DNA from: Clostridia bacterium
Lineage (GTDB): Bacteria; Bacillota; Clostridia; Oscillospirales; Acutalibacteraceae
Length of the DNA stretch: 41,215 nucleotides
Reading direction: 5' to 3'
Assembly: GCA_017436915.1 (NCBI GenBank)
Contig: JAFSCE010000033.1
Location: forward strand, 1-41,215
Shown: positions 33,211 to 41,048 of the stretch, one piece after another
How the letters are laid out: each line of letters opens with the position of its first letter
Numbering within the stretch: position 1 is the first letter of the stretch
The notes under the pieces: model-generated
Seen by the model: the letters and a program-made list of their open reading frames with translations, nothing else
Database searches by the model: none
What the model was told of the DNA's origin: nothing
Made by a program: the position numbers and the translations under genes

Positions 33211-34446
33211 ATGAAAAAAACAATACGGATCTTTACCGGGTGCATAGCGTTGGTTTGCGCGGGCATTCTTGTCGCCATTGTGTATTGGACGATCCAATTA
33301 CCGGATTCGTATCAAGTCGAGGAAGGTTCGACACTGTATGTGGATGAAACCATTTCCCTCTCGGCAAGTTTGCAAAGTGACCAAGCGGTATCGCGGTCGT
33401 TGGATGCGAGCGTAGGGGACACGTATCCGCTTAAACTACATTGGCTTGGTATCTTTCCCATTAAAGATGTCACTGTTTCGGTGGTGGAAAAGGGAAGCGT
33501 GGTGCTTGGCGGGATACCGTTCGGCATTAAACTGTATGCAGACGGTGTCATGGTCGTTTCCTTGTCAGGGGTGGACACCTCAATCGGTAATCGCTATCCC
33601 GCCAAAAACGCGGGCATCAAGGTCGGCGACCAGATCCTTTCGATCGACGGTACGGCAGTATATACCAATGAAGACGTTAGCAACGCCGTGAAACGTTCAG
33701 CGGGTAAGAAAATGACATTCCACGTTCGCCGCGACGGCATTGAATTTGATGTTTCATTTTGTGCCGAAAAATCCGCAACGGAAAACTGCTATAAAGTAGG
33801 GGTGTGGGTGCGCGACAGTTCGGCCGGTATCGGCACCGTCACGTTTTACGATCCCGCTACGAATGTCCTCGGCGGTCTCGGCCACGCGGTGTGTGACGTG
33901 GATACCGGCGAAGTGATCCCCATCTCATCGGGTGAGATCGTTCCCGCCCGCATTTACGGCGTTAACAAAAGCGAGGTCGGCACACCGGGCGAATTGCGTG
34001 GCGGCTTTGAAAGTGGTACATTCGGGCCGCTTCTTAAAAACTGTGACCGCGGGGTGTATGCAAAGCTCGACGCCGGTACAATGCTCGGTGAACATTTGCC
34101 TATTATGCTCAAGCAAGAGGTGAAAACCGGCAGTGCTAAAATCTACACCACCGTATCCGGCAGCAAACCTGCGTGGTACGATATTCGCATCACGCAAGTG
34201 CGCTACCGCGATACCACCGGCACGCGCAGTATGGTGGTTGAGATCACCGATTCCGATCTGTTAGCCGCCACCGGCGGTATCGTGCAAGGGATGAGCGGAA
34301 CACCCATCGTGCAAAACGGCAAACTCGTCGGCGCGATCACCCACGTGTTTGTCAACGATCCCACCAAGGGCTACGCCATCTTCGCGGAAACCATGCTCGA
34401 AACCGCGCAGAGCGTTTCAAAAGAATGGCTCAAAGCCGCATCTTGA
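33211..34446 (+). CDS. spoIVB: SpoIVB-type sporulation signalling serine protease
   Basis: 411 residues; ATG with ATGAGG upstream. SpoIVB is made in the forespore, secreted into the space between the two membranes and cleaves the SpoIVFA complex, releasing pro-sigma-K processing in the mother cell. Visible: one N-terminal membrane span (TGCIALVCAGILVAIVYW), a PDZ domain (about 115-185: NRYPAKNAGIKVGDQILSID) and the S55 peptidase domain with His225 in GGLGHAVCD, Asp347 in EITDSDL and Ser362 in QGMSGTPI. The Asp to Ser spacing of 15 matches the D363 and S378 pair reported for Bacillus. In Bacillus and many Clostridia spo0A follows spoIVB; here a terminator and an unrelated lipoprotein gene follow. 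I could not identify a sigma-F/sigma-G promoter in the 166-base AT-rich upstream gap. Confidence 0.95.
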   Translation: MKKTIRIFTGCIALVCAGILVAIVYWTIQLPDSYQVEEGSTLYVDETISLSASLQSDQAVSRSLDASVGDTYPLKLHWLGIFPIKDVTVSVVEKGSVVLGGIPFGIKLYADGVMVVSLSGVDTSIGNRYPAKNAGIKVGDQILSIDGTAVYTNEDVSNAVKRSAGKKMTFHVRRDGIEFDVSFCAEKSATENCYKVGVWVRDSSAGIGTVTFYDPATNVLGGLGHAVCDVDTGEVIPISSGEIVPARIYGVNKSEVGTPGELRGGFESGTFGPLLKNCDRGVYAKLDAGTMLGEHLPIMLKQEVKTGSAKIYTTVSGSKPAWYDIRITQVRYRDTTGTRSMVVEITDSDLLAATGGIVQGMSGTPIVQNGKLVGAITHVFVNDPTKGYAIFAETMLETAQSVSKEWLKAAS

Positions 34447-34487
34447 TAAACACCGTTGCAGGATTTCCTGCAACGGTGTTTATTTTT
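34446..34487 (+). terminator. Intrinsic terminator of spoIVB
   Basis: A 16-bp perfect stem, AAACACCGTTGCAGGA (34448-34463) with TCCTGCAACGGTGTTT (34466-34481), followed by ATTTTTA. Confidence 0.93.
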
Positions 34488-34524
34488 AGATAAAAGAAAA
34501 TTAAGAAAAGATAACATATGACCC

Positions 34525-34554
34525 TTGTGTGAAAATATATATTTGTGATAAAAT
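34525..34554 (+). promoter_or_regulatory. Possible extended -10 promoter of the SGNH lipoprotein gene
   Basis: -35 TTGTGT (34525-34530), 18-base spacer, -10 TAAAAT (34549-34554) with TG at 34546-34547. The region is very AT-rich, so chance matches are likely. The rest of the 190-base gap shows nothing recognisable. Confidence 0.4.
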
Positions 34555-34638
34555 ATTAATGATGAGAAAATCTCCATATTTTTCCGTCAAATAAATAGTT
34601 GGGAAGTATACCGTACACGATTTGAGGAGGAATGTAAA

Positions 34639-36000
34639 ATGAAACGCTTGGTGTCTGTGATGTTGGTTTTTACTATTTTACTTGCTTTTTCGGCTTGTAA
34701 AAACAGCAGTGAAACCCCATTGATAACCACCACAGAAAGCGCAACCGCTTCTCAAACGGAATTGTCAATCACTGAATCGGGTTTGTCTTCCGTTAAAAAG
34801 CCATCTTCCAAACAACCGACTTCTTCCAAACAACCGACCACTTCCAAACAACCGACCACTCCCAAAACGAATGCTGTTTCGACTACGGTTGCACCGGAAC
34901 CGACAGTTGAGGATAAACCGACCTATGAAAATCTTTCTTGCCGCACGGAACAGTCCATTATATGGCGCACGGTACAGATCAAACATGGCAGCACCGGCAT
35001 GTCTTTGTCGGTAGACATACCGAACGATTGGCAATTGTCGCCGTCGGGAAAAAACACATTTAACATCTTACGTGCGGGCAAAAACATAGGGGTTATCACG
35101 ACGGCAGCTCTGCCAAAAGCAAGTGCCGAGTATGAATCTCTCGATAAGTTCCGTATCTATTTAGAAGCGTATACGCAGATCAAACGGTATACTGAAAAGG
35201 GAAAAGATACCTATTATCGCTGCTTTCAATTTGAATGTTACGAGGGAAGTGAGAGCTTTTTTCTGAATATGCGTATCTTGTACACGGAATTAGATGATGG
35301 TGCCGTGTCAAACATGTTGGATTCGTCAACCACTATTCTTAAAGAAAATCCGTTTGTCCCGCTGTCACAAACGAATGGGTCCAAAGAGATCCTCATACTC
35401 GGGAACAGCTTTATCAGTACCTCAAAGATCGGTTCGTTTTTGAACGATATGCTCTCCTCAAGCAATAGTGAATACCGTGTCAACGCCGTTTCCATAGGCA
35501 TGGCGTCTGTAGAAACGTTTGCCAAGAATACGGAAATTTGTAACGAGATTGCGTCGGGTCGGTATTGTTATGTTTTTATATGCGGTTTTTATTCGACATA
35601 CGTGGTAGGACAACTGGTGTCAATAATCGATGTATGTGCGGCATCGGGAACATCATTGGTTGTTTTTCCGGCACATAACGAATCACAAAGTGCTATTGAA
35701 GATGCCGTACGCACATACCGAAACAATCGTTTCCTGAATTGGAAAGGTGAAATCGACGCATTGATCGAATCCGGCATTTCATATGACGATTTTTGCGTAA
35801 ACGATTACCATAAACACAGCACACCTCTTGCGGGTTATGTTGGCGCACACATGATCTACCGCACCTTATTTGGTAACCCGCCCGCCCTAACGGCGAGTGC
35901 CCCCTTGACCAATCAATATGTTAATTCGAAGTTGGGGGAGTATATTACAAGCGGCGGCGAAATAAAAGGATCAAAAGATAACTTGTACACAATTTACTGA
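34639..36000 (+). CDS. Lipoprotein with repeat linker and SGNH-like hydrolase domain
   Basis: 453 residues; ATG with GAGGAGG upstream. A lipoprotein signal peptide ends in the lipobox LLAFSAC (lipidated Cys20). It is followed by a Ser/Thr linker with an 18-bp tandem repeat encoding SKQPT units (about 54-75), then a beta-rich domain (about 98-245, WRTVQIKHGSTGMSLSVDIP). The C-terminal domain (about 250-440) resembles SGNH/GDSL hydrolases: ILILGNSFIS with Ser257 in the block I position, a Gly-Met-Ala segment, and DYHKHSTPLAGYVGA with Asp389 and His391 or His393 in block V. Family members are esterases or O-acetyl transferases/deacetylases; a wall or extracellular polysaccharide ester is a plausible substrate. 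It lies between spoIVB and spoIVA but has its own terminator, so a sporulation role is not shown. Confidence 0.75.
   Translation: MKRLVSVMLVFTILLAFSACKNSSETPLITTTESATASQTELSITESGLSSVKKPSSKQPTSSKQPTTSKQPTTPKTNAVSTTVAPEPTVEDKPTYENLSCRTEQSIIWRTVQIKHGSTGMSLSVDIPNDWQLSPSGKNTFNILRAGKNIGVITTAALPKASAEYESLDKFRIYLEAYTQIKRYTEKGKDTYYRCFQFECYEGSESFFLNMRILYTELDDGAVSNMLDSSTTILKENPFVPLSQTNGSKEILILGNSFISTSKIGSFLNDMLSSSNSEYRVNAVSIGMASVETFAKNTEICNEIASGRYCYVFICGFYSTYVVGQLVSIIDVCAASGTSLVVFPAHNESQSAIEDAVRTYRNNRFLNWKGEIDALIESGISYDDFCVNDYHKHSTPLAGYVGAHMIYRTLFGNPPALTASAPLTNQYVNSKLGEYITSGGEIKGSKDNLYTIY
34804..34857 (+). repeat. 18-bp coding tandem repeat, three copies
   Basis: Copies at 34804-34821, 34822-34839 and 34840-34857 differ by one or two bases, with a degenerate fourth copy after. 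Each encodes a six-residue SSKQPT-like unit of the lipoprotein linker. In-frame expansion or contraction would be tolerated. Confidence 0.9.
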
Positions 36001-36013
36001 TGGTATAACGCAA

Positions 36014-36046
36014 GAGGCGGTTGGCAAAAGCCAACCGCCCTTTTGT
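36014..36046 (+). terminator. Intrinsic terminator of the SGNH lipoprotein gene
   Basis: Stem GGCGGTTGGC (36016-36025) with GCCAACCGCC (36030-36039), AAAA loop, followed by CTTTTGTT. It lies within the longer frame upstream of spoIVA, supporting the later spoIVA start. Confidence 0.9.
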
Positions 36047-36089
36047 TGACTTTTTCAAGGTGAAAGCCATCGTGATGCTTATCAGCTTG

Positions 36090-36118
36090 TCATATTTTAA
36101 AACTCTCTCACATAGGAA
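36090..36118 (+). promoter_or_regulatory. Sigma-E-like promoter of spoIVA
   Basis: TCATATT (36090-36096) matches the -35 consensus KMATATT at every position. After a 14-base spacer, CATAGGAA (36111-36118) matches the invariant CATA of the -10. Same spacing as at spoIIID. spoIVA is sigma-E dependent in Bacillus. Confidence 0.58.
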
Positions 36119-36155
36119 TATACAAACGAAAAACGATGTGAGCGGAGGAAGGACT

Positions 36156-37637
36156 ATGACAGCCAGTAATACCATCTATCACGATATCGCCACACGAACG
36201 GGCGGCGATATTTATATCGGGGTAGTCGGCCCGGTGCGCACCGGCAAATCCACCTTTATCAAACAGTTTATGGATACCCTGGTACTACCGAATATCGACG
36301 GCGAATACAGCCGTGAACGCGCGATTGACGAACTTCCGCAATCGTCTGCGGGACGCACTATCATGACCACCGAGCCGAAATTCATCCCCGAACAGGCGGT
36401 GAATATCAATGTCAGCGGTGCGGCAAACATGAACGTGCGCATGATCGACTGTGTCGGTTACGTCGTTCCTTCTGCGCTTGGCTATATCGAAGAAAACGCG
36501 CCGCGTATGGTGAAAACACCGTGGTTTGACGAGGAAGTACCGTTCAATATGGCGGCGGAGGTTGGTACACAAAAGGTTATCTCCGAACACTCAACTATCG
36601 GTCTGGTGATTACGACTGACGGCAGTATTACTGAGATTCCGCGCGAAGAATACGCCGAAGCGGAAGAACGCGTTATCCGTGAATTACAGGAACTTAACAA
36701 GCCGTTTGCCGTGCTTTTAAATACGACAGAGCCGCATAGCGAACAAACACAAACATTGTGTTCGTCGCTCAGCGAAAAATACGGCGTGCCGGTGCGTCCG
36801 GTCAACTGCTTGGAGATCGGCGAAACGGATATCTGTGCGATTTTAGAAACCATTTTGTTTGAATTCCCGGTACGTGAGATCGGCTTCCGTTTGCCGTCTT
36901 GGGTGATGGAGCTTGATCACGCGCATCCCGTTCGCCGCAGTATTATGGACAGCATCAAAAACGCGGTCTGCGGTGTTGAAAAGATACGTGAATTAAATGG
37001 CTTACAGCAAGGAATGGATGCTTGCGAGTATATCAGCAGTACAGCACTCAACAGTATTCAGCTTGGCAATGGCAGCGGTGTTGTCGAGATCAAAGTGACC
37101 CCTGATCTGTTCTACCGCGTACTCGGTGAAGTGACGGGAATTACGGTATCCGATGAGGGCGATCTGATGCGCTCTATGACGGAACTCAGCAGTATTCGCA
37201 AGAAATATGATAAGATCAAGGCGGCACTCGACCAGGTAGAAAACACCGGCTATGGTATCGTCATGCCCGCCCTTGATGAGATGTCACTGGAAGAACCCGA
37301 GATCATTAAACAAAGCGGCCGCTATGGCATTCGTCTGCGCGCAACGGCACCGTCGATTCACATGATGAAAGCGGATATTACCACCGAGGTCGCACCGATT
37401 GTTGGCTCCGAAAAGCAATCGGAAGAACTGGTCAATTATCTATTGCGTGAATTTGAGGAAGACCCGTCTAAGATCTGGGAATCCAACATTTTCGGTACGT
37501 CGCTGTACGGCCTTGTCAACGAAGGACTGCATAATAAACTCTACCGTATGCCGGGTGACGCGCGACTCAAACTCAAAGAAACGGTTGAGCGGATCATTAA
37601 CGAGGGTTGTAATGGCTTGATTTGTATCATCGTATAA
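36156..37637 (+). CDS. spoIVA: Stage IV sporulation protein A (spore coat morphogenetic ATPase)
   Basis: 493 residues from the ATG at 36156 (GGAGGAAGGA upstream); the frame to 36021 crosses the terminator and promoter. SpoIVA polymerises with ATP hydrolysis on the outer forespore surface and forms the base for the coat and a requirement for cortex. Visible: Walker A GPVRTGKST (residues 25-33), switch-like ELPQSSAGRTIMTTEPKFIP, DCVGYVVPSALGYIEE (Walker B region) and VLLNTTEPHSEQT, then the long middle domain and the conserved C terminus MPGDARLKLKETVERII. The length is almost identical to the 492-residue Bacillus protein. It is followed by two small genes for membrane proteins, probably in the same operon. 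Confidence 0.97.
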   Translation: MTASNTIYHDIATRTGGDIYIGVVGPVRTGKSTFIKQFMDTLVLPNIDGEYSRERAIDELPQSSAGRTIMTTEPKFIPEQAVNINVSGAANMNVRMIDCVGYVVPSALGYIEENAPRMVKTPWFDEEVPFNMAAEVGTQKVISEHSTIGLVITTDGSITEIPREEYAEAEERVIRELQELNKPFAVLLNTTEPHSEQTQTLCSSLSEKYGVPVRPVNCLEIGETDICAILETILFEFPVREIGFRLPSWVMELDHAHPVRRSIMDSIKNAVCGVEKIRELNGLQQGMDACEYISSTALNSIQLGNGSGVVEIKVTPDLFYRVLGEVTGITVSDEGDLMRSMTELSSIRKKYDKIKAALDQVENTGYGIVMPALDEMSLEEPEIIKQSGRYGIRLRATAPSIHMMKADITTEVAPIVGSEKQSEELVNYLLREFEEDPSKIWESNIFGTSLYGLVNEGLHNKLYRMPGDARLKLKETVERIINEGCNGLICIIV

Positions 37638-37650
37638 AGGAGACGTTAGC

Positions 37651-37866
37651 ATGGCAGAACAACACCCCAAACCGAAAAAAAGCACAGGCGGGACACTGCT
37701 TTTTTGGCAGAGCGCGGTGTGTGGTGTTGTTCTGCTCATTGCACTGATTGCGCGATTGATCGGCGGCAATTTTTACGAGCAACTGCGCACCACGTTCCGC
37801 AATGCATTGACCGATAACGGCATTGCTGATGCGGTATCCTCATGGCTGGAGAACGGCGATGCTTGA
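37651..37866 (+). CDS. Small single-span membrane protein of unknown function
   Basis: 71 residues; ATG with AAAGGAG upstream, 13 bases after spoIVA. A hydrophilic basic N terminus (EQHPKPKKSTGG) is followed by one hydrophobic span (about 18-38, FWQSAVCGVVLLIALIARLIG) and an amphipathic C-terminal half (NFYEQLRTTFRNALTDNG). I recognise no family. The end overlaps the start of the SpoIVFB-like protease gene by 8 bases, so the two are translationally coupled. Position suggests a regulatory or chaperone partner of the protease, by analogy with SpoIVFA or BofA in Bacillus, but there is no sequence evidence for homology to either. Confidence 0.75.
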   Translation: MAEQHPKPKKSTGGTLLFWQSAVCGVVLLIALIARLIGGNFYEQLRTTFRNALTDNGIADAVSSWLENGDA

Positions 37867-38446
37867 GAAAACGTGGCGCGGTATTACCTTTCGGTTGAGT
37901 TTGTTATTTCCCGCGGCGGTCATCGTCCTGATGTCCTTTGATAACAGCAACTTCATACTGCTTTGTCTCTTCGCCTCGTTCTTGCACGAGGCGGGACACG
38001 CACTTGCGATGCTCATTGTTCGCGACCGCCCGCGCCGCGTGACAGTGGGCATCTTCGGTATCTGTGTGGAGCGAGATCGCGGCTATTATCTCGGTTACCG
38101 CTCTCAGGCGCTCGTATCGTTGGCGGGTCCGGTTGTAAACGCATTTTGCTTTACACTGTTTTGGCGTCTTCATCAACCGATTGCGGCGGCTATCCACGCG
38201 GGACTTGCACTGTTTAACCTGTTGCCGGTATCGTCGCTCGACGGCGGCGAAGCGCTGTATGCGCTTTTGTGTGCGCAGATGCCCGAAGAAAGAGCGGTGC
38301 GCATCGCGCGTGCGGTATCTCTGGCGGTTATTTTCCCGCTTGCGATTGTTGGGTTTTGGTTGCTCTTATCCGAAACCCATAATTTTTCACTGCTCGTCAT
38401 GAGTGGGTATTTGCTTTTATTGCTTTTCTTCAAAGAGAAGCATTGA
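37859..38446 (+). CDS. SpoIVFB-like intramembrane metalloprotease (M50, site-2 protease family), without CBS domain
   Basis: 195 residues from the ATG at 37859 (GGAGA 6 bases upstream, 8-base overlap with the preceding gene). In Bacillus SpoIVFB cleaves pro-sigma-K inside the membrane of the engulfed forespore. Visible: the zinc motif HEAGH with His43, Glu44 and His47, at the same numbers as in Bacillus SpoIVFB; a GIFGICVE segment; SLAGPVVNAFCF; and FNLLPVSSLDGGEAL with Asp128 as the third zinc ligand. About six spans. It ends after the last span (LLLLLFFKEKH), so the C-terminal CBS domain through which Bacillus SpoIVFB binds ATP and its substrate is absent. A generic M50 protease is the alternative, but the neighbourhood favours a sporulation role. 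Confidence 0.85.
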   Translation: MLEKTWRGITFRLSLLFPAAVIVLMSFDNSNFILLCLFASFLHEAGHALAMLIVRDRPRRVTVGIFGICVERDRGYYLGYRSQALVSLAGPVVNAFCFTLFWRLHQPIAAAIHAGLALFNLLPVSSLDGGEALYALLCAQMPEERAVRIARAVSLAVIFPLAIVGFWLLLSETHNFSLLVMSGYLLLLLFFKEKH

Positions 38447-38471
38447 AAATCCTCGAAAGTTGCGGTATACT
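38443..38471 (+). promoter_or_regulatory. Sigma-A-type promoter of the radical SAM gene pair
   Basis: -35 TTGAAA (38443-38448), 17-base spacer, -10 TATACT (38466-38471). It starts within the stop codon region of the protease gene and separates the housekeeping genes after it from the sporulation operon. Confidence 0.82.
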
Positions 38472-38501
38472 GGTAGTAACTTATGTTTCGGGAGGATACC
38501 C

Positions 38502-40343
38502 ATGTCAGTAACGTTGGAGCAACTGTTCGACAAGGTGCAAAAACCCGCGCGGTATACCGGCGGGGAACTCAACAGTGTTGTGAAAGACAAAAGTAAGGTG
38601 AACGTGCGCTTTGCGTTTTGTTTTCCGGATCTGTACGAGGTCGGTATGTCGCACCTCGGCATGAAAATACTCTACGGTCTTAAAAACGCCGTGGAGGATT
38701 TTTGGTGTGAGCGCGTGTTCGCACCGGATACGGATATGGAAGCGCTCATGCGCGAACATCACGTTCCGTTGTTCGCACTGGAAAGTCGCGATCCCATCCG
38801 CGAATTTGATTTTGTTGGTTTCACTTTGCAATATGAGATGTGTTATACCACCATTCTCAATATGTTGGATCTCGCGGGTATCCCGCTGCTCAGCAGTGAA
38901 CGCGGGGAAGATATGCCGCTTGTGGTGGCGGGCGGTCCTTGCACCTATAACCCCGAACCGCTTGCCGACTTCTTTGATCTGTTCATCATCGGTGAAGGGG
39001 AAGAGGTCAACCTCGAACTGATGGAACTCTACCGCGAACACAAAAAACGCGGATATTCCAAAGCGGCATTTTTACGTGAAGCCGCACAGATCGAGGGCGT
39101 GTACGTGCCTTCGCTTTATGACGTGACGTATCACGAGGACGGCACGATTGCCTCTATCACGCCGCAAAACGGTGTGCCTGCCACGGTGCGTAAACGTATT
39201 ATTCGCGACATGGATACCGCCTATTACCCCGAATCCTTTGTCGTCCCGTTCATTGACATTGTGCATGATCGCGCCATGACCGAGATCTTCCGTGGTTGCA
39301 TCCGTGGTTGCCGTTTCTGCCAGGCGGGCTTCATTTACCGCCCCGTCCGTGAAAAATCCGTGGATACCATCGACCGCCAAAGTCGTTGTTTGTGTGAAAC
39401 AAGCGGGTATGAGGAGTTTTCCTTATCCTCTCTTTCTACCAGTGATTATACGCACCTGGAGGAACTGCTCGAACGCTTGTTGTCGTGGGCGGAAAAGGAA
39501 CATACCAATATTACGGTGCCGTCGCTGCGCGTGGACGGCTTCTCGGAAGAACTCGCAAACCGCCTCAACGTGTTGCGCCGCAGCGGGTTGACCTTTGCAC
39601 CGGAAGCGGGCACACAGCGACTGCGCGATGCTATCAACAAAAACCTGACCGAAGATGAGATTCTCGACACGGCCGCCAAAGCGTTTTCCGGTGGTTGGAC
39701 GTCGGTTAAGCTGTATTTTATGATGGGCTTACCGACTGAAACGATGGAGGATATCGTTGGTATCAACGAACTCGGTCAAAAAATTGTCAATTGTTTTTAC
39801 CGCAACCCGGACAAGCCAAAAGGAAAAGGCGTATCGGTTTCGGTCAGTGTTTCCTGCTTTGTGCCCAAACCATTTACACCGTTCCAGTGGGAGCCGCAGG
39901 ATACCATTGAACAACTGCGAGAAAAACAAAAGTTGTTGCGTGAATCCGTCACGACCAAAAAAATATCACTCAGTTGGCACGATGCCGAAACGTCCTACTT
40001 GGAAGCCATACTGGCACGTGGCGACCGCCGCATCGGCAAAGCACTGCTCGAAGCGTTCCGCCGCGGGTTCAATCTCGATGCGTGGTCGGAGCACTTTAAG
40101 TTCGACGAGTGGATGGATATTTTTCGCGAGGTTGGCTTGGATCCCGATTTTTACGCGTGCCGCCGTCGTGCAGAAGACGAGATTTTCCCGTGGGATCATC
40201 TCGATATTGGTGTTACCAAAGATTTCTTGTTGGCGGAGAACCGCAAAGCACACGAGAGTGCCACAACCCCCAACTGCCGTCAACAGTGCTCACATTGCGG
40301 CGCGACTTGCTTCAAGGGAGGGATCTGCGTTGAACGACGTTAA
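38502..40343 (+). CDS. TIGR03960-type B12-binding/radical SAM protein
   Basis: 613 residues from the ATG at 38502 (GGGAGGA upstream); the longer frame from 38403 overlaps the promoter. N-terminal region resembles a cobalamin-binding fold (FCFPDLYEVGMSHLGMKIL, VVAGGPCTYNPEP, LFIIGEGEEVNLELM). The radical SAM core has the 4Fe-4S motif C-X3-C-X2-C in FRGCIRGCRFCQAGF, and later LTFAPEAGTQRLRDAINK and LYFMMGLPTET. A Cys-rich C terminus (NCRQQCSHCGATCFKGGIC) could hold an additional cluster. The reaction is not known. Together with the following DUF2344 protein, with which it is fused in some species, it is a recurrent pair near ribosomal protein genes, suggesting an RNA or ribosome modification role by context only. 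Overlaps the next gene by 14 bases. Confidence 0.9.
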   Translation: MSVTLEQLFDKVQKPARYTGGELNSVVKDKSKVNVRFAFCFPDLYEVGMSHLGMKILYGLKNAVEDFWCERVFAPDTDMEALMREHHVPLFALESRDPIREFDFVGFTLQYEMCYTTILNMLDLAGIPLLSSERGEDMPLVVAGGPCTYNPEPLADFFDLFIIGEGEEVNLELMELYREHKKRGYSKAAFLREAAQIEGVYVPSLYDVTYHEDGTIASITPQNGVPATVRKRIIRDMDTAYYPESFVVPFIDIVHDRAMTEIFRGCIRGCRFCQAGFIYRPVREKSVDTIDRQSRCLCETSGYEEFSLSSLSTSDYTHLEELLERLLSWAEKEHTNITVPSLRVDGFSEELANRLNVLRRSGLTFAPEAGTQRLRDAINKNLTEDEILDTAAKAFSGGWTSVKLYFMMGLPTETMEDIVGINELGQKIVNCFYRNPDKPKGKGVSVSVSVSCFVPKPFTPFQWEPQDTIEQLREKQKLLRESVTTKKISLSWHDAETSYLEAILARGDRRIGKALLEAFRRGFNLDAWSEHFKFDEWMDIFREVGLDPDFYACRRRAEDEIFPWDHLDIGVTKDFLLAENRKAHESATTPNCRQQCSHCGATCFKGGICVERR

Positions 40344-40995
40344 AGATTTTCGCACCGTGCGGGTGACTTTCCGCAAACTTGGCAGAGCGCGGTACATTTC
40401 GCACCTTGACCTTAACCGTACCATGACACGAGCTGTTCGTCGGGCGGGATTACCCATTTGGTATACCGAGGGGTTTAACCGCCACCCGTATTTGACCTTT
40501 GCTTCGCCGCTTTCTCTCGGCTTTGAGGGCGAACGCGAAACGATGGATATTCGTTTGGAGCAGGAAATGGATCTTGACGAACTGGCAACACGGTTGAACG
40601 CCGTTATGCCGGAGGGCCTTGAAGTGATCGGTGCCGCGTGGGCGGTGAAAAAAGCGGGGGAAGTAGACCGCGCTGTGTATCGCGTGGAGATCGCTTGCCC
40701 TGCAGAGTCGGTACGCACTTTGTTCCAAAAGGATGAGATCCTCGTGCAAAAGCGTACCAAGAAAAAAGATTATAAGACGGTTGACTTAAAGCCGGCACTT
40801 GCGATATCGAATCCAACCGTCACCGAAACGGAAAACGGTTGCGTGCTGGAACTCACCTTGCCGTGCAGCAGTACCGATACAGTCAATCCGTCGTTGGTCA
40901 TGACAGCGCTCGAATCCGTTTTGGAAACGGCGCCGCTCGTATACACCGTACGTCGGTTAGCGGTACTGGATAAAGACAGCGAAATTTTCGCTTAA
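40330..40995 (+). CDS. Radical SAM-associated DUF2344 (TIGR03936) protein
   Basis: 221 residues from a TTG at 40330, chosen because AAGGGAGGG lies 7 bases upstream and the protein then begins at the usual family N terminus (VRVTFRKLGRARYISHLDLNR). Family landmarks: the repeated Arg and His in YISHLDLNRTMTRAVRRAG, YTEGFNRHPYLTFASPLSLG and DIRLEQEMDLDELATRLNAV. Function unknown; fused to or next to the TIGR03960 radical SAM protein in most Firmicutes, so it is probably a partner that presents or recognises the substrate. The reading frame extends far upstream (to 39757) inside the radical SAM gene, but without a ribosome binding site or similarity to the family, so that part is discarded. Confidence 0.88.
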   Translation: MNDVKDFRTVRVTFRKLGRARYISHLDLNRTMTRAVRRAGLPIWYTEGFNRHPYLTFASPLSLGFEGERETMDIRLEQEMDLDELATRLNAVMPEGLEVIGAAWAVKKAGEVDRAVYRVEIACPAESVRTLFQKDEILVQKRTKKKDYKTVDLKPALAISNPTVTETENGCVLELTLPCSSTDTVNPSLVMTALESVLETAPLVYTVRRLAVLDKDSEIFA

Positions 40996-41013
40996 AAAAT
41001 ATTTAAAAAACAC

Positions 41014-41042
41014 TTGCATTTTGCCGCGAGGTATACTATAAT
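41014..41042 (+). promoter_or_regulatory. Sigma-A-type promoter of rplS
   Basis: -35 TTGCAT (41014-41019), 17-base spacer, -10 TATAAT (41037-41042). Transcription would begin near 41049. No terminator hairpin separates it from the DUF2344 gene, only an AT-rich stretch. Confidence 0.82.
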
Positions 41043-41048
41043 AGGTTG

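Noticed and set aside
39757..40329. Upstream extension of the DUF2344 frame inside the radical SAM gene
   Set aside because: No ribosome binding site at its start and no family similarity; the TTG at 40330 has a strong site and the expected N terminus.
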